Source: Gammaproteobacteria bacterium
GTDB lineage: Bacteria; Pseudomonadota; Gammaproteobacteria; AKS1
Length of the DNA: 64,000 bases
Direction: 5' to 3'
Assembly: GCA_027006175.1 (NCBI GenBank)
Contig: JALTKS010000056.1
Span: 1-64,000 of the forward strand
Part shown: piece by piece, positions 1-6,388 of the stretch
How the letters are laid out: each line of letters begins with the position of its first letter
Numbering within the stretch: position 1 is the stretch's first letter
Position numbers and translations under genes: made by a program
Notes under the pieces: generated by a model
Database searches by the model: none
Told to the model about the DNA's origin: nothing
The model's input: the letters and a program-made list of their open reading frames with translations, nothing else

Positions 1-176
1 GGCTAGGAAAACATGCTAAAGCAAGCATGACAGGGACAGGTAGTTGTATCTTCGCCGCGTTTGATTCCAGGCAGCAGGCAGAAGCCATACAGCAAAAATT
101 ACCTGATAATTGGCAAAGTTTTGTTGCTAAAGCCTGTAATGAGTCACCTTTATATAAAGGTGATGCAGAAAATTAA
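1..176 (+). CDS. ispE: 4-diphosphocytidyl-2-C-methyl-D-erythritol kinase, C-terminal end (partial)
   Basis: Only the last 57 codons are present; the gene enters from the left edge, reading in the frame starting at base 3. The visible part contains the GHMP-kinase glycine motif M-T-G-T-G-S-C followed by I-F-A-A-F, typical of the IspE C-terminal region, and stops at 174-176. IspE phosphorylates CDP-methylerythritol in the MEP pathway of isoprenoid synthesis in the cytoplasm. The order ispE, tRNA-Gln, prs is a standard gammaproteobacterial arrangement and supports the call. The stop codon lies inside the first copy of a 32-bp repeat shared with the tRNA-Gln leader. Confidence 0.85.
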   Translation, partial: LGKHAKASMTGTGSCIFAAFDSRQQAEAIQQKLPDNWQSFVAKACNESPLYKGDAEN

Positions 177-287
177 AAGTTTATTGGGGCGTCGCCAAGC
201 GGCGAAGGTCGGGGTGATTGAGCTCCCAACCTTCAGGCTACTTCGAGGTCTTGAGAATTAAAAGTTTATTGGGGCGTCGCCAAGCGG
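171..287 (+). repeat. 32-bp direct repeat (171-202 and 256-287) duplicating the 5' end of tRNA-Gln
   Basis: Bases 171-202 and 256-287 are identical over 32 bp, period 85 bp. The second copy covers 14 bases of leader plus the first 18 bases of the functional tRNA-Gln (acceptor 5' strand and start of the D arm). The first copy therefore leaves a truncated tRNA start at 185-202, followed by 53 unrelated bases that can fold as a stem (GAAGGT paired with ACCTTC, with GGG/CCC inside). No T arm or acceptor 3' strand follows copy one, so it is not a tRNA gene. A small tandem duplication or short insertion is the simplest reading. Confidence 0.85.
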
Positions 288-344
288 TAAGGCACGGGGT
301 TTTGATCTCCGCATGCGCAGGTTCGAATCCTGCCGCCCCAGCCA
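270..344 (+). tRNA. tRNA-Gln (anticodon TTG)
   Basis: A full cloverleaf can be read: acceptor TGGGGCG pairs with CGCCCCA (334-340), D arm GCC/GGC, anticodon stem CGGGG/CTCCG (with one G-T pair) around loop TTTTGAT, T arm GCAGG/CCTGC with TTCGAAT, discriminator G and encoded CCA (342-344). The UUG anticodon reads CAA and CAG. It lies between ispE and prs as in many gammaproteobacteria. No separate promoter is clear, so it is probably transcribed with ispE. Partial copies of this gene lie on both sides. Confidence 0.95.
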
Positions 345-504
345 TATTTTGGGTTTAGCGTTAAAGTAAGACGGCAGGATGAGAACCGAAAAGGTTCGAC
401 TAATTTGGCTGTAGTGAAACGAAAGCCAAATTAGAGCGCGCCAGGTGGCGCGACCCGCAGGGCGAAGGAACAAGTGTTCCGAGTAATCCTGCCGCCCCAG
501 CCAT
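345..504 (+). repeat. Multi-hairpin element after tRNA-Gln, ending in a duplicate of the tRNA 3' end
   Basis: Bases 326-345 (tRNA 3' end) recur exactly at 485-504, a 20-bp direct repeat with period 159. Between them lies a dense set of inverted repeats: a 9-bp closing stem CGGCAGGAT (372-380) with ATCCTGCCG (486-494); GAACC/GGTTC (383-387/393-397); an 11-bp stem (400-410/424-434); CGCGCCA/TGGCGCG (437-443/446-452); GGAACA/TGTTCC (467-472/475-480). Bases 372-387 match the reverse complement of the tRNA T arm at 14 of 16 positions. The unit looks like a non-coding, tRNA-targeted repeat or a structured transcript tail. I do not recognise a named family. Confidence 0.7.
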
Positions 505-540
505 TTTCTATTGGTAAGTGTGACTACAACGAGGTATGCC

Positions 541-1494
541 GTGCCTGAAAGCCCAATGATGGTCTTTACTGGAAATGCTCACCCACAATTAGCGAATGCA
601 ATTGTGAGACATCTGCATTTGCCCCTGGGTAAGGCTGCCGTAAGCCGTTTCAGTGATGGCGAAGTGGGCGTTGAAATAATGGAAGACGTGCGTGGTAAGG
701 ACGTTTTTATTGTTCAGCCAACGTGTAACCCGACCAATACCAATTTGATGGAATTACTAGTGATGGTCGATGCCTTGCGTCGTTCATCGGCAAGACGCAT
801 TACCGCGGTGATACCGTATTTTGGTTATGCACGTCAGGATCGTCGCCCGCGTTCAGCCCGCGTTGCGATTACCGCCAAGCTCGTTGCCAATATGATTACG
901 GCAGCAGGCACAGACCGCGTACTGACACTCGATTTACATGCTGATCAGATTCAGGGCTTTTTTGATATCCCTGTTGATAATGTTTACGGCTCACCGATTT
1001 TATTAGGTGATGTGTGGAAACATAACGGTAATGACTTAATGGTGGTCTCACCGGATGTCGGTGGTGTAGTACGAGCCAGAGCCATTGCCAAACGTCTTGA
1101 TGATGCTGACTTGGCGATTATTGACAAACGTCGCCCGAAAGCGAACGAAGCCAAGGTCATGAACATCATCGGTGATGTAACCGGACGTAGCTGTATCTTG
1201 ATTGATGACATGGTCGATACTGCCGGCACGCTTTGTAAAGCGGCTGATGCATTAAAAGAACATGGTGCTGCGCGTGTTGCGGCGTACTGTACGCACCCGG
1301 TGTTATCAGGTGCGGCAATACAGAATATTGAAGCATCTGAACTGGATGAGTTAGTGGTAACCGATTCATTACCACTGAATGAGCCAGCTCAGAATTGTTC
1401 GAGAATTCGACAACTCAGCATTGCGGCAATGTTAGCCGAAACAATGCGTCGAATTCATCAGGAAGAATCTGTTAGTTCGTTGTACATGGACTAA
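541..1494 (+). CDS. prs: Ribose-phosphate pyrophosphokinase (PRPP synthetase)
   Basis: Transfers pyrophosphate from ATP to ribose 5-phosphate, making PRPP for purine, pyrimidine, NAD, histidine and tryptophan synthesis; cytoplasmic. The protein shows the N-terminal F-T-G-N-A-H motif, the R-F-S-D-G-E-V segment, the flexible-loop region Y-A-R-Q-D-R-R-P and the PRPP-binding loop near [10 protein letters not shown] chose GTG 541 because GAGG (531-534) stands six bases before it and the resulting 317 residues match the usual length of about 315. The reading frame is open back to 511. The tRNA-derived repeat ends 36 bases upstream, so the element lies in the prs leader. Confidence 0.95.
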   Translation: MPESPMMVFTGNAHPQLANAIVRHLHLPLGKAAVSRFSDGEVGVEIMEDVRGKDVFIVQPTCNPTNTNLMELLVMVDALRRSSARRITAVIPYFGYARQDRRPRSARVAITAKLVANMITAAGTDRVLTLDLHADQIQGFFDIPVDNVYGSPILLGDVWKHNGNDLMVVSPDVGGVVRARAIAKRLDDADLAIIDKRRPKANEAKVMNIIGDVTGRSCILIDDMVDTAGTLCKAADALKEHGAARVAAYCTHPVLSGAAIQNIEASELDELVVTDSLPLNEPAQNCSRIRQLSIAAMLAETMRRIHQEESVSSLYMD

Positions 1495-1575
1495 AGAACG
1501 CTTTCTCTGGTCGCGGGGAAGCGAGTATTTCACCACGGTGGTGGGGTACTTTAATTTTAACTAGGAGTATTACCA

Positions 1576-2238
1576 ATGAGTGTAACTTTTGAACTAGATG
1601 CTGAAGTTCGCACAGACATGGGGAAAGGTGCGAGCCGCCGCCTACGTCATGCGAATAAAATCCCGGCTGTAATGTATGGTGGTGGTGAAGATCCCGTGTC
1701 GTTAACAATGGATCATAACAAGGTCATGCATGCACTGGAAAACGAAGCTTTTTACTCACACATTTTGACTATCAACATTGATGGCAAAGGTGCGAAAGCT
1801 ATTTTGCGTGACTTACAACGTCACCCTGCGAAGCCTGTCATTTTACATGCCGATTTCCAACGCGTGAACATGAAAGAAAAACTTCACATGAACGTACCAT
1901 TACACTTCATTAATGAAGATATTGCACCGGGCGTGAAAGAAGAAGGTGGCTTGATTCAACATAACGTGGTTGAAGTAGAAGTCAGTTGTTTACCAACCGA
2001 CCTTCCTGAATACATCGAAGTGGATGTGGCTGAATTAACAATGGGTAATTCATTGCACTTGTCAGACATCAAACTGGGCGATGGCATTGAGCTTGTTCAG
2101 TTAGCACACGGCGAATCACATGATTTACCGATTGTTAGCATTCACAAACCACGTGCTGTGGTTGAAGAAGTTGAAGAAGTTGTTGCTGAAGCAGGTGAAG
2201 AAGCTGCTGAAGGCGATAGCGAAGAAGCTAAGGACTAA
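1576..2238 (+). CDS. rplY: 50S ribosomal protein L25, long (Ctc/TL5) form
   Basis: Binds 5S rRNA in the large ribosomal subunit. At 220 residues this is the two-domain Ctc form rather than the 94-residue E. coli protein. The N-terminal 5S-binding beta-barrel (about residues 1-95) includes G-K-G-A-S-R-R-L-R, and the TL5 domain follows; the last 25 residues are a Glu/Val-rich acidic tail. AGGAG (1563-1567) precedes the ATG at good spacing. It lies between prs and pth, the usual gammaproteobacterial order. The 81-bp gap after prs holds small inverted repeats (CGCTT/AAGCG near 1499-1523 and CACCA/TGGTG at 1531-1543) without a T-tract. Confidence 0.95.
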   Translation: MSVTFELDAEVRTDMGKGASRRLRHANKIPAVMYGGGEDPVSLTMDHNKVMHALENEAFYSHILTINIDGKGAKAILRDLQRHPAKPVILHADFQRVNMKEKLHMNVPLHFINEDIAPGVKEEGGLIQHNVVEVEVSCLPTDLPEYIEVDVAELTMGNSLHLSDIKLGDGIELVQLAHGESHDLPIVSIHKPRAVVEEVEEVVAEAGEEAAEGDSEEAKD

Positions 2239-2253
2239 CCGCGCCTGCGCGGT
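2238..2253 (+). other. GC-rich hairpin between rplY and pth
   Basis: ACCGCG (2238-2243) and CGCGGT (2248-2253) form a six-base stem with loop CCTG directly at the rplY stop codon. No T-tract follows, so it is unlikely to be a full terminator. A role in mRNA end protection or partial attenuation between rplY and pth is inference. Confidence 0.5.
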
Positions 2254-2267
2254 CAGGGTCGGCATTA

Positions 2268-2849
2268 GTGTCGCGTATTGCACTCATTGTTGGGCTGGGG
2301 AATCCCGGTGCCGACTACGAGGCAACGCGGCATAATGCCGGGTTCTGGTTCATTGATGAACTTGCTCGCCAATCTGGCTGCGAGTTAAAAAAAGACAGCA
2401 AATTTTTTGGTTTTGCCGGTAAAGCAAATTTACACGGTGAACCGGTTTGGTTGTTAAAGCCAAACACCTTTATGAATCGCAGTGGTCAATCTGTTTCTGC
2501 ATTGGCAAAGTATTACAAGATCCCCGTTGAAGCTATTCTGGTTGTTCATGACGAACTTGATTTTGAACCCGGTGATGTGCGTTTAAAGAAGGGCGGTGGT
2601 CACGCAGGGCATAATGGACTGCGCGATATTATTAGCGCTATGGGCAGTAAAGAATTTTTACGATTACGCCTTGGCATTGGTCGCCCCAATAAGGGGAAAG
2701 ATGTGGCTGATTTTGTTCTGGCACGGCCATCGGTGAACGATAAAACACAAATAACTTATGCCATTGATGATGCGGCACGCGTAATGCCGGATCTTGTCAG
2801 TGGTGATATTGAAAAAGCCATGCAAGCTTTGCATAGCGAATCAGCATAA
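2268..2849 (+). CDS. pth: Peptidyl-tRNA hydrolase
   Basis: Releases peptides from peptidyl-tRNA dropped by stalled ribosomes. The 193-residue protein has the family start I-V-G-L-G-N-P-G, the T-R-H-N-A-G-F segment with the catalytic His, the [10 protein letters not shown] substrate motif, H-D-E-L-D and G-G-H-A-G-H-N-G-L. The GTG start at 2268 is set by the conserved N-terminus, which begins only four residues earlier. It lies downstream of rplY and upstream of ychF, a widely conserved trio. Confidence 0.95.
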   Translation: MSRIALIVGLGNPGADYEATRHNAGFWFIDELARQSGCELKKDSKFFGFAGKANLHGEPVWLLKPNTFMNRSGQSVSALAKYYKIPVEAILVVHDELDFEPGDVRLKKGGGHAGHNGLRDIISAMGSKEFLRLRLGIGRPNKGKDVADFVLARPSVNDKTQITYAIDDAARVMPDLVSGDIEKAMQALHSESA

Positions 2850-2871
2850 ACGAATAAAAAGGTTTAGTAAT

Positions 2872-3966
2872 ATGGGTTTTAAATGCGGTATTGTTGGCTT
2901 ACCAAACGTTGGGAAATCAACGTTGTTTAATGCCTTAACTAAGGCAGGTATTCAAGCTGAGAATTATCCATTTTGTACTATTGAACCCAATGTCGGCATT
3001 GTTGAAATGCCTGATCCGCGTTTGGATGCACTGGCAGACATCGTTAAACCTGAAAAAACATTACCCACCACAATGGAGTTTGTCGATATTGCAGGCCTGG
3101 TTGCAGGTGCATCGAAAGGCGAAGGTTTAGGTAACAAGTTTCTCGCCAATATTCGTGAAACAGATGCCATTGCTCACGTGGTACGTTGCTTTGAAGACGA
3201 TGATGTTTTACGTCATGGTGATGCAGTCGTTGATGCCTTGTCTGATATAGAAATTATTAACACAGAACTGGCACTGGCAGATATGGACAGTGTTGAAAAA
3301 GCCATTACACGCACCAAAAAACTAACCCGTTGTGGTGATAAAGATGCTATTGCTCACCTGGCATTACTCGAAGTGGTTGCTGAACAGCTTGATAGTGGTG
3401 CACCCGTGCGCGCAATGGGTCTGGATGAAGAGCAGTTGGCGTCATTACATGATTTACACCTGCTGACGATTAAACCCACCATGTACATCGCCAATGTTAG
3501 CGAAGATGGTTTTGAGAATAACCCGCATCTCGATGCCGTTATGAAAATGGCGGAAGCAGAGAAGGCACCTGTTGTACCGGTCTGTGCGGCGATTGAAGCC
3601 GAGATCGCTGAATTAGATGAAGAAGATGCCAAAGAATTTTTAGGCGAGTTAGGACTGGATGAGCCAGGTCTGAATCGTGTTATTCGTGCCGGTTATAAAT
3701 TATTAGGCCTGCAAACCTATTTTACCGCCGGGGTGAAAGAAGTGAGAGCCTGGACCGTCCAAATTGGTGCCACGGCTCCCAAAGCCGCCGCGGTGATTCA
3801 TACTGATTTTGAAAAAGGCTTTATCCGTGCGGAAGTCGTTAGTTATGAAGATTTCATTGCCGGTAACGGTGAAGCGGGTGCCAAAGAAGCTGGAAAATGG
3901 CGTCTGGAAGGAAAGGAATACATCGTTGCTGACGGCGATGTGATGCATTTCCGCTTCAACGTATAG
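2872..3966 (+). CDS. ychF: Redox-regulated ribosome-associated ATPase YchF (OLA1 family)
   Basis: A 364-residue TRAFAC-class ATPase that binds 70S ribosomes and is linked to the oxidative stress response and translation. Visible features are the G1 loop G-L-P-N-V-G-K-S-T, the switch region [20 protein letters not shown], a helical domain, and a C-terminal TGS domain ending in [13 protein letters not shown] 2872 gives the family start [11 protein letters not shown]; the longer open frame upstream overlaps pth and is not conserved. It is the last gene before the tRNA-Met promoter. Confidence 0.96.
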   Translation: MGFKCGIVGLPNVGKSTLFNALTKAGIQAENYPFCTIEPNVGIVEMPDPRLDALADIVKPEKTLPTTMEFVDIAGLVAGASKGEGLGNKFLANIRETDAIAHVVRCFEDDDVLRHGDAVVDALSDIEIINTELALADMDSVEKAITRTKKLTRCGDKDAIAHLALLEVVAEQLDSGAPVRAMGLDEEQLASLHDLHLLTIKPTMYIANVSEDGFENNPHLDAVMKMAEAEKAPVVPVCAAIEAEIAELDEEDAKEFLGELGLDEPGLNRVIRAGYKLLGLQTYFTAGVKEVRAWTVQIGATAPKAAAVIHTDFEKGFIRAEVVSYEDFIAGNGEAGAKEAGKWRLEGKEYIVADGDVMHFRFNV

Positions 3967-3984
3967 ATTTCCTATCGTTCAATC

Positions 3985-4013
3985 TTGACAACAGGGCTCC
4001 AAATGCCCAAAAT
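3985..4013 (+). promoter_or_regulatory. Likely sigma-70 promoter of tRNA-Met
   Basis: A perfect -35 TTGACA (3985-3990) is followed, after 17 bases, by CAAAAT (4008-4013, four of six -10 matches) and a GC-rich discriminator (GCGCGGC). This is the form expected for a stringently controlled stable-RNA promoter, with a start near 4020 about 30 bases before the tRNA. The weak -10 lowers certainty. Confidence 0.55.
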
Positions 4014-4051
4014 GCGCGGCTCTCGACAACATGCTCGAGTGAAAAGTATAT

Positions 4052-4128
4052 GGCTATGTAGCTCAGCTGGTTAGAGCACAGCATTCATAATGCTGGGGTC
4101 GGTGGTTCAAGTCCACCCATAGCCACCA
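4052..4128 (+). tRNA. Elongator tRNA-Met (anticodon CAT)
   Basis: Acceptor GGCTATG (4052-4058) pairs with CATAGCC (4118-4124); D arm GCTC/GAGC; anticodon stem CAGCA/TGCTG with loop TTCATAA; T arm GGTGG/CCACC with TTCAAGT; discriminator A and encoded CCA. The overall sequence is close to E. coli metT/metU elongator tRNA rather than initiator or ileX. It is intact, with its 3' half (from the anticodon loop on) repeated 1531 bases downstream, so it is the restored left junction of an integrated element. Confidence 0.93.
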
Positions 4129-4132
4129 TTTT
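4084..4132 (+). repeat. Left 49-bp attachment-site repeat (attL, inside tRNA-Met)
   Basis: Runs from the anticodon loop (TTCATAATGC) through the encoded CCA and four following bases. It is identical to 5615-5663; identity stops abruptly at both ends (A versus T before, C versus T after). This copy is part of the functional tRNA. Confidence 0.9.
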
Positions 4133-4190
4133 CCTTTTATTATTCAACCAGTTATAACTGAGCAATTTTTGTGTTTTTGGGCACAACTCT

Positions 4191-4322
4191 TTAAGAATAA
4201 TTAACCATACCAGCCAATTTCCATCCATCTGGTTCTTGTAACACATTTAAAGACGTTCCATTTTCAATATCCCAAATCGGGTGGGTAGATTTGTCGAGCC
4301 GGGGCGGGATGTAAAGGTTAAC
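4191..4322 (-). pseudogene. Possible C-terminal gene remnant at the left end of the island
   Basis: On the minus strand an open stretch of 43 codons ends at TAA (4191-4193). It reads I-W-D-I-E-N-G-T-S-L-N-V-L-Q-E and D-G-W-K-L-A-G-M-V-N-Y-S, a composition that looks protein-like rather than random. A TAG lies just upstream at 4323-4325 and no start codon or ribosome site is present, so at most it is the tail of a lost gene. I do not recognise the family. Confidence 0.3.
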
Positions 4323-4394
4323 CTATAGATTGACAATTGATGCATAAATGTTAACTTATAAGTATCCATTAGTTATTTTATGTCAATATATAGG
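4322..4394 (+). promoter_or_regulatory. Inverted repeat bracketing the promoter of the HTH/Fic pair
   Basis: CCTATAGATTGACA (4322-4335) and TGTCAATATATAGG (4381-4394) are inverted copies with one mismatch in 14. The left arm contains a -35-like TTGACA (4330-4335). The right arm ends six bases before the ATG of the HTH gene and may overlap its ribosome site (AGG at 4392-4394). This is the pattern expected of a two-site operator for self-repression, perhaps with looping. No clean -10 at standard spacing was found. Confidence 0.55.
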
Positions 4395-4400
4395 TAGACA

Positions 4401-4865
4401 ATGAGTATTAAAGATATCGTATTTAGCCAGTATCAGGGCATTATTAATCGTGCTGCTAGTCAGGTGCGCGAGGTTACTGTGCCACCTGAGGGGTGGTTAT
4501 GCACTGCTCGTAAGGCTTTGAAGATGTCAGGGGCGCAACTGGCTAGGCGCCTTGGTGTATCCCGTGCGCAAGTCTCCAAAACTGAGAAAAACGAGCTGAT
4601 GGGCAGCGTTACTATCAAAACCATGCAGCAAATGGCTGAAAAAATAGGTTGTCGTTTTGTGTATGCCGTTGTTCCAGAAAATACCGTAGAGGATCTTATT
4701 AACGCACGTGCCAAAGAAAAGGCGACTGCGATTGTGGAGCTTACAAACAAACATATGGCGCTTGAACAGCAAGCTTTATCAAATGAACAGAGGCAATTTG
4801 AGATAGATCGCCTCCAGCAAGAGATGGTTAAGGATATACCTTTTGATTTTTGGGATGATAAGTAA
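4401..4865 (+). CDS. Mobile mystery protein A (XRE-type HTH regulator, likely Fic partner)
   Basis: A 154-residue protein with a helix-turn-helix at about residues 38-62 (L-A-R-R-L-G-V-S-R-A-Q-V-S-K) and a charged, probably coiled C-terminal third rich in Glu, Gln and Lys. Architecture and pairing fit the family named mobile mystery protein A (TIGR02612), found in mobile settings beside a Fic protein. Its stop overlaps the start of the Fic gene, so the two are translationally coupled. Residues 26-31, T-V-P-P-E-G, formally fit the Fic-inhibitory pattern [S/T]xxxE[G/N], but the two prolines make an inhibitory helix doubtful. Likely role: DNA-binding self-repressor and possible antitoxin. This is inferred from pairing, not proven. 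Confidence 0.85.
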   Translation: MSIKDIVFSQYQGIINRAASQVREVTVPPEGWLCTARKALKMSGAQLARRLGVSRAQVSKTEKNELMGSVTIKTMQQMAEKIGCRFVYAVVPENTVEDLINARAKEKATAIVELTNKHMALEQQALSNEQRQFEIDRLQQEMVKDIPFDFWDDK

Positions 4866-5455
4866 TGGTTATTGAATACCCGGAGGGTGCAACGCCAATT
4901 GATCCTGATGAGCTTGAAGGGCTTAAATTCAAGCATGTCACTACACGAGAAGAGCTTGACCATTTAGAGCAAGGTAACATTCAAGATGGTCTGGTTTGGC
5001 TTCAACGCTCCAAAGAAACGGACATTTTAAATGAAGGATTTGTACGAGAATTACACAAACGCCTATTCGGTGATGTCTGGAACTGGGCTGGCACATTCAG
5101 ACAGACAGAAAAAAGCATAGGAATTGACCCAATTCAGATCTCGGTACAATTGCGTATCCTTTTGGACGATGCACGTTATTGGGTTGAAAATGATACTTAT
5201 GAACCTCTGGAGCTAGCAGTTCGTTTTCATCATCGACTCGTTTACATACACCTGTTTCCTAACGGAAACGGACGACATGCCAGAATTATGGCTGATGCAT
5301 TGTTAATGAAAGTTTTGAAGAGAGACCCCATAGATTGGACAGCTGGGTATGATCTTCAAGAAATGAATGAACGTAGGGAGCAATATATTTTGGCGCTCCG
5401 TGCAGCAGATGCAGGAGACATTGAACCATTGATGCATTTTATTTCTGCTGAATAA
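4865..5455 (+). CDS. Mobile mystery protein B (Fic-domain protein)
   Basis: A 196-residue Fic/Doc-fold protein, matching the family called mobile mystery protein B (TIGR02613). Fic proteins transfer AMP or other phosphate-containing groups to target proteins. The core motif at 129-137 reads H-L-F-P-N-G-N-G-R: catalytic His129, the anion-binding glycines and Arg137 are kept, but the usual Asp/Glu that holds the metal is Asn133 and the usual Pro is Leu130. Residues 56-80 (N-E-G-F-V-R-E-L-H then G-D-V-W-N-W-A-G) are the conserved helix before the flap. No clear internal inhibitory motif is seen; T52 to E57 is one residue too long. The ATG overlaps the stop of the HTH gene. A toxin-like role is inference. 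Confidence 0.88.
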   Translation: MVIEYPEGATPIDPDELEGLKFKHVTTREELDHLEQGNIQDGLVWLQRSKETDILNEGFVRELHKRLFGDVWNWAGTFRQTEKSIGIDPIQISVQLRILLDDARYWVENDTYEPLELAVRFHHRLVYIHLFPNGNGRHARIMADALLMKVLKRDPIDWTAGYDLQEMNERREQYILALRAADAGDIEPLMHFISAE

Positions 5456-5614
5456 TATGTTCATATCTGGAATAATGGCAACGCTTGAATGTACCAAAAT
5501 TGTAGCAACATGAACTGAATTGGGTTAATTTGTAGTGTAATTGAATAGACTTATTGAAGCAGGAAAGCGCCGTAAACGACTGTTTAAAAAGGGAATGTAA
5601 ATTTCCCGTTAATT
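5456..5614 (+). other. Non-coding right end of the mini-island
   Basis: These 159 bases between the Fic gene and the right repeat hold no convincing gene. A stem GGGAA (5591-5595) with TTCCC (5603-5607) lies just inside the repeat and is preceded by five A bases, so it could act as a weak terminator for minus-strand transcripts. Nothing resembling an integrase remnant was seen. Confidence 0.5.
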
Positions 5615-5663
5615 TTCATAATGCTGGGGTCGGTGGTTCAAGTCCACCCATAGCCACCATTTT
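5615..5663 (+). repeat. Right 49-bp attachment-site repeat (attR, partial tRNA-Met)
   Basis: Exact copy of the tRNA-Met 3' half from the anticodon loop to past the CCA. It lacks the acceptor 5' strand and D arm, so it cannot make a tRNA. It marks the right border of the island and probably represents the pre-insertion end of the original tRNA gene. Confidence 0.9.
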
Positions 5664-5739
5664 TCTCCCCCTAGAAAAACAATCAATACCGACTGAATCC
5701 ATGAGATAATACTCAAAATGATTTAGTGATAGGAATACC

Positions 5740-6369
5740 ATGTTAGAAAAATTACTCAAGGGCCATCAGCGTTTTAAAGATGGCTACTATAAGCAAAACC
5801 GTGAGCGACTTAAGGCCCTGGCGGAGAAACAAACACCTGAAATTGCAATGGTGTCGTGTTGTGATTCTCGGGTTGATCCGAGTATCTTATTTGATCTTGA
5901 ACCTGGCGATATTTTTATTGTGCGTAATGTTGCTAACTTGGTACCCCCTTATGAAATTAAAGGTGAGTATCATGGCACCAGTGCGGCACTGGAGTTTGCG
6001 GTAACCGGTTTGGCGGTGAAACAAATCATTATTCTCGGTCATGCAAACTGCGGTGGCATTCGTGCATTGATCGAAGAAAATAATGACATAAAGAAAGATG
6101 GTTTCATTAACAACTGGATTCAAATAGCAGCAAGTGCAAAAAAAGAAGTATTGGCAAGAGCCGATTTAGAAACAGTAGAACAACAAATTGATGCCTGTGA
6201 AAAGACTGCAATTCGATATTCTATTATTAACTTAATGACCTACCCCTGGATTAAACAACGTGTTGAAGATGGCGTGCTTGAGCTAATAGGCTGCTATTAT
6301 GATCTTCACTCAGGTGAGTTGGTTATGATTGATAAAATGGATGCTGAGAAATCAAAGAAAAATAACTAA
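5740..6369 (+). CDS. can: Beta-class carbonic anhydrase
   Basis: Interconverts CO2 and bicarbonate in the cytoplasm, feeding carboxylases and pH balance. The 209-residue protein has the zinc ligands of the beta class: Cys40 in C-C-D-S-R, with the Asp42/Arg44 dyad, and His101 with Cys104 in H-A-N-C-G-G. AGGA (5731-5734) precedes the ATG. It starts 76 bases after the right end of the island, so it probably has its own promoter in that gap. It converges on the PDC-sensor gene. Whether it is closer to Can or CynT cannot be settled by eye; no cyanase gene is nearby. Confidence 0.9.
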   Translation: MLEKLLKGHQRFKDGYYKQNRERLKALAEKQTPEIAMVSCCDSRVDPSILFDLEPGDIFIVRNVANLVPPYEIKGEYHGTSAALEFAVTGLAVKQIIILGHANCGGIRALIEENNDIKKDGFINNWIQIAASAKKEVLARADLETVEQQIDACEKTAIRYSIINLMTYPWIKQRVEDGVLELIGCYYDLHSGELVMIDKMDAEKSKKNN

Positions 6370-6388
6370 ATTTCAGACAAGCTAATAA

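Larger units (their letters stand above)
4084..5663 (+). mobile_element. Mini-island integrated in tRNA-Met, carrying an HTH/Fic gene pair
   Basis: The segment is bounded by 49-bp perfect direct repeats of the tRNA-Met 3' half (4084-4132 and 5615-5663) and is about 1.5 kb long. It carries only the mobile mystery A/B pair plus short non-coding ends. No integrase, excisionase or transposase gene is visible, so the element is either a non-autonomous passenger moved by a helper in trans or the shrunken remnant of a larger island. The crossover within the anticodon loop is a common site for tyrosine recombinases that use tRNA genes. The chromosomal neighbours ychF and carbonic anhydrase are ordinary. 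Confidence 0.85.

Noticed and set aside
185-258. Second tRNA-Gln gene
   Set aside because: Only the acceptor 5' strand and start of the D arm are present; no T arm or acceptor 3' strand follows.
258-473. Minus-strand 71-codon frame across tRNA-Gln and the hairpin element (reads G-R-Q-D-S-N-L-R)
   Set aside because: It is the antisense of the tRNA and its repeats; such peptides are well-known false genes over tRNAs.
4460-4963. Minus-strand 167-codon frame opposite the HTH gene
   Set aside because: No ribosome site or motif; it overlaps two better-supported genes on the plus strand.
4084-5663. Integrase or transposase gene inside the island
   Set aside because: Searched both strands by reading; nothing with recombinase motifs and the free space is under 300 bases on each side.
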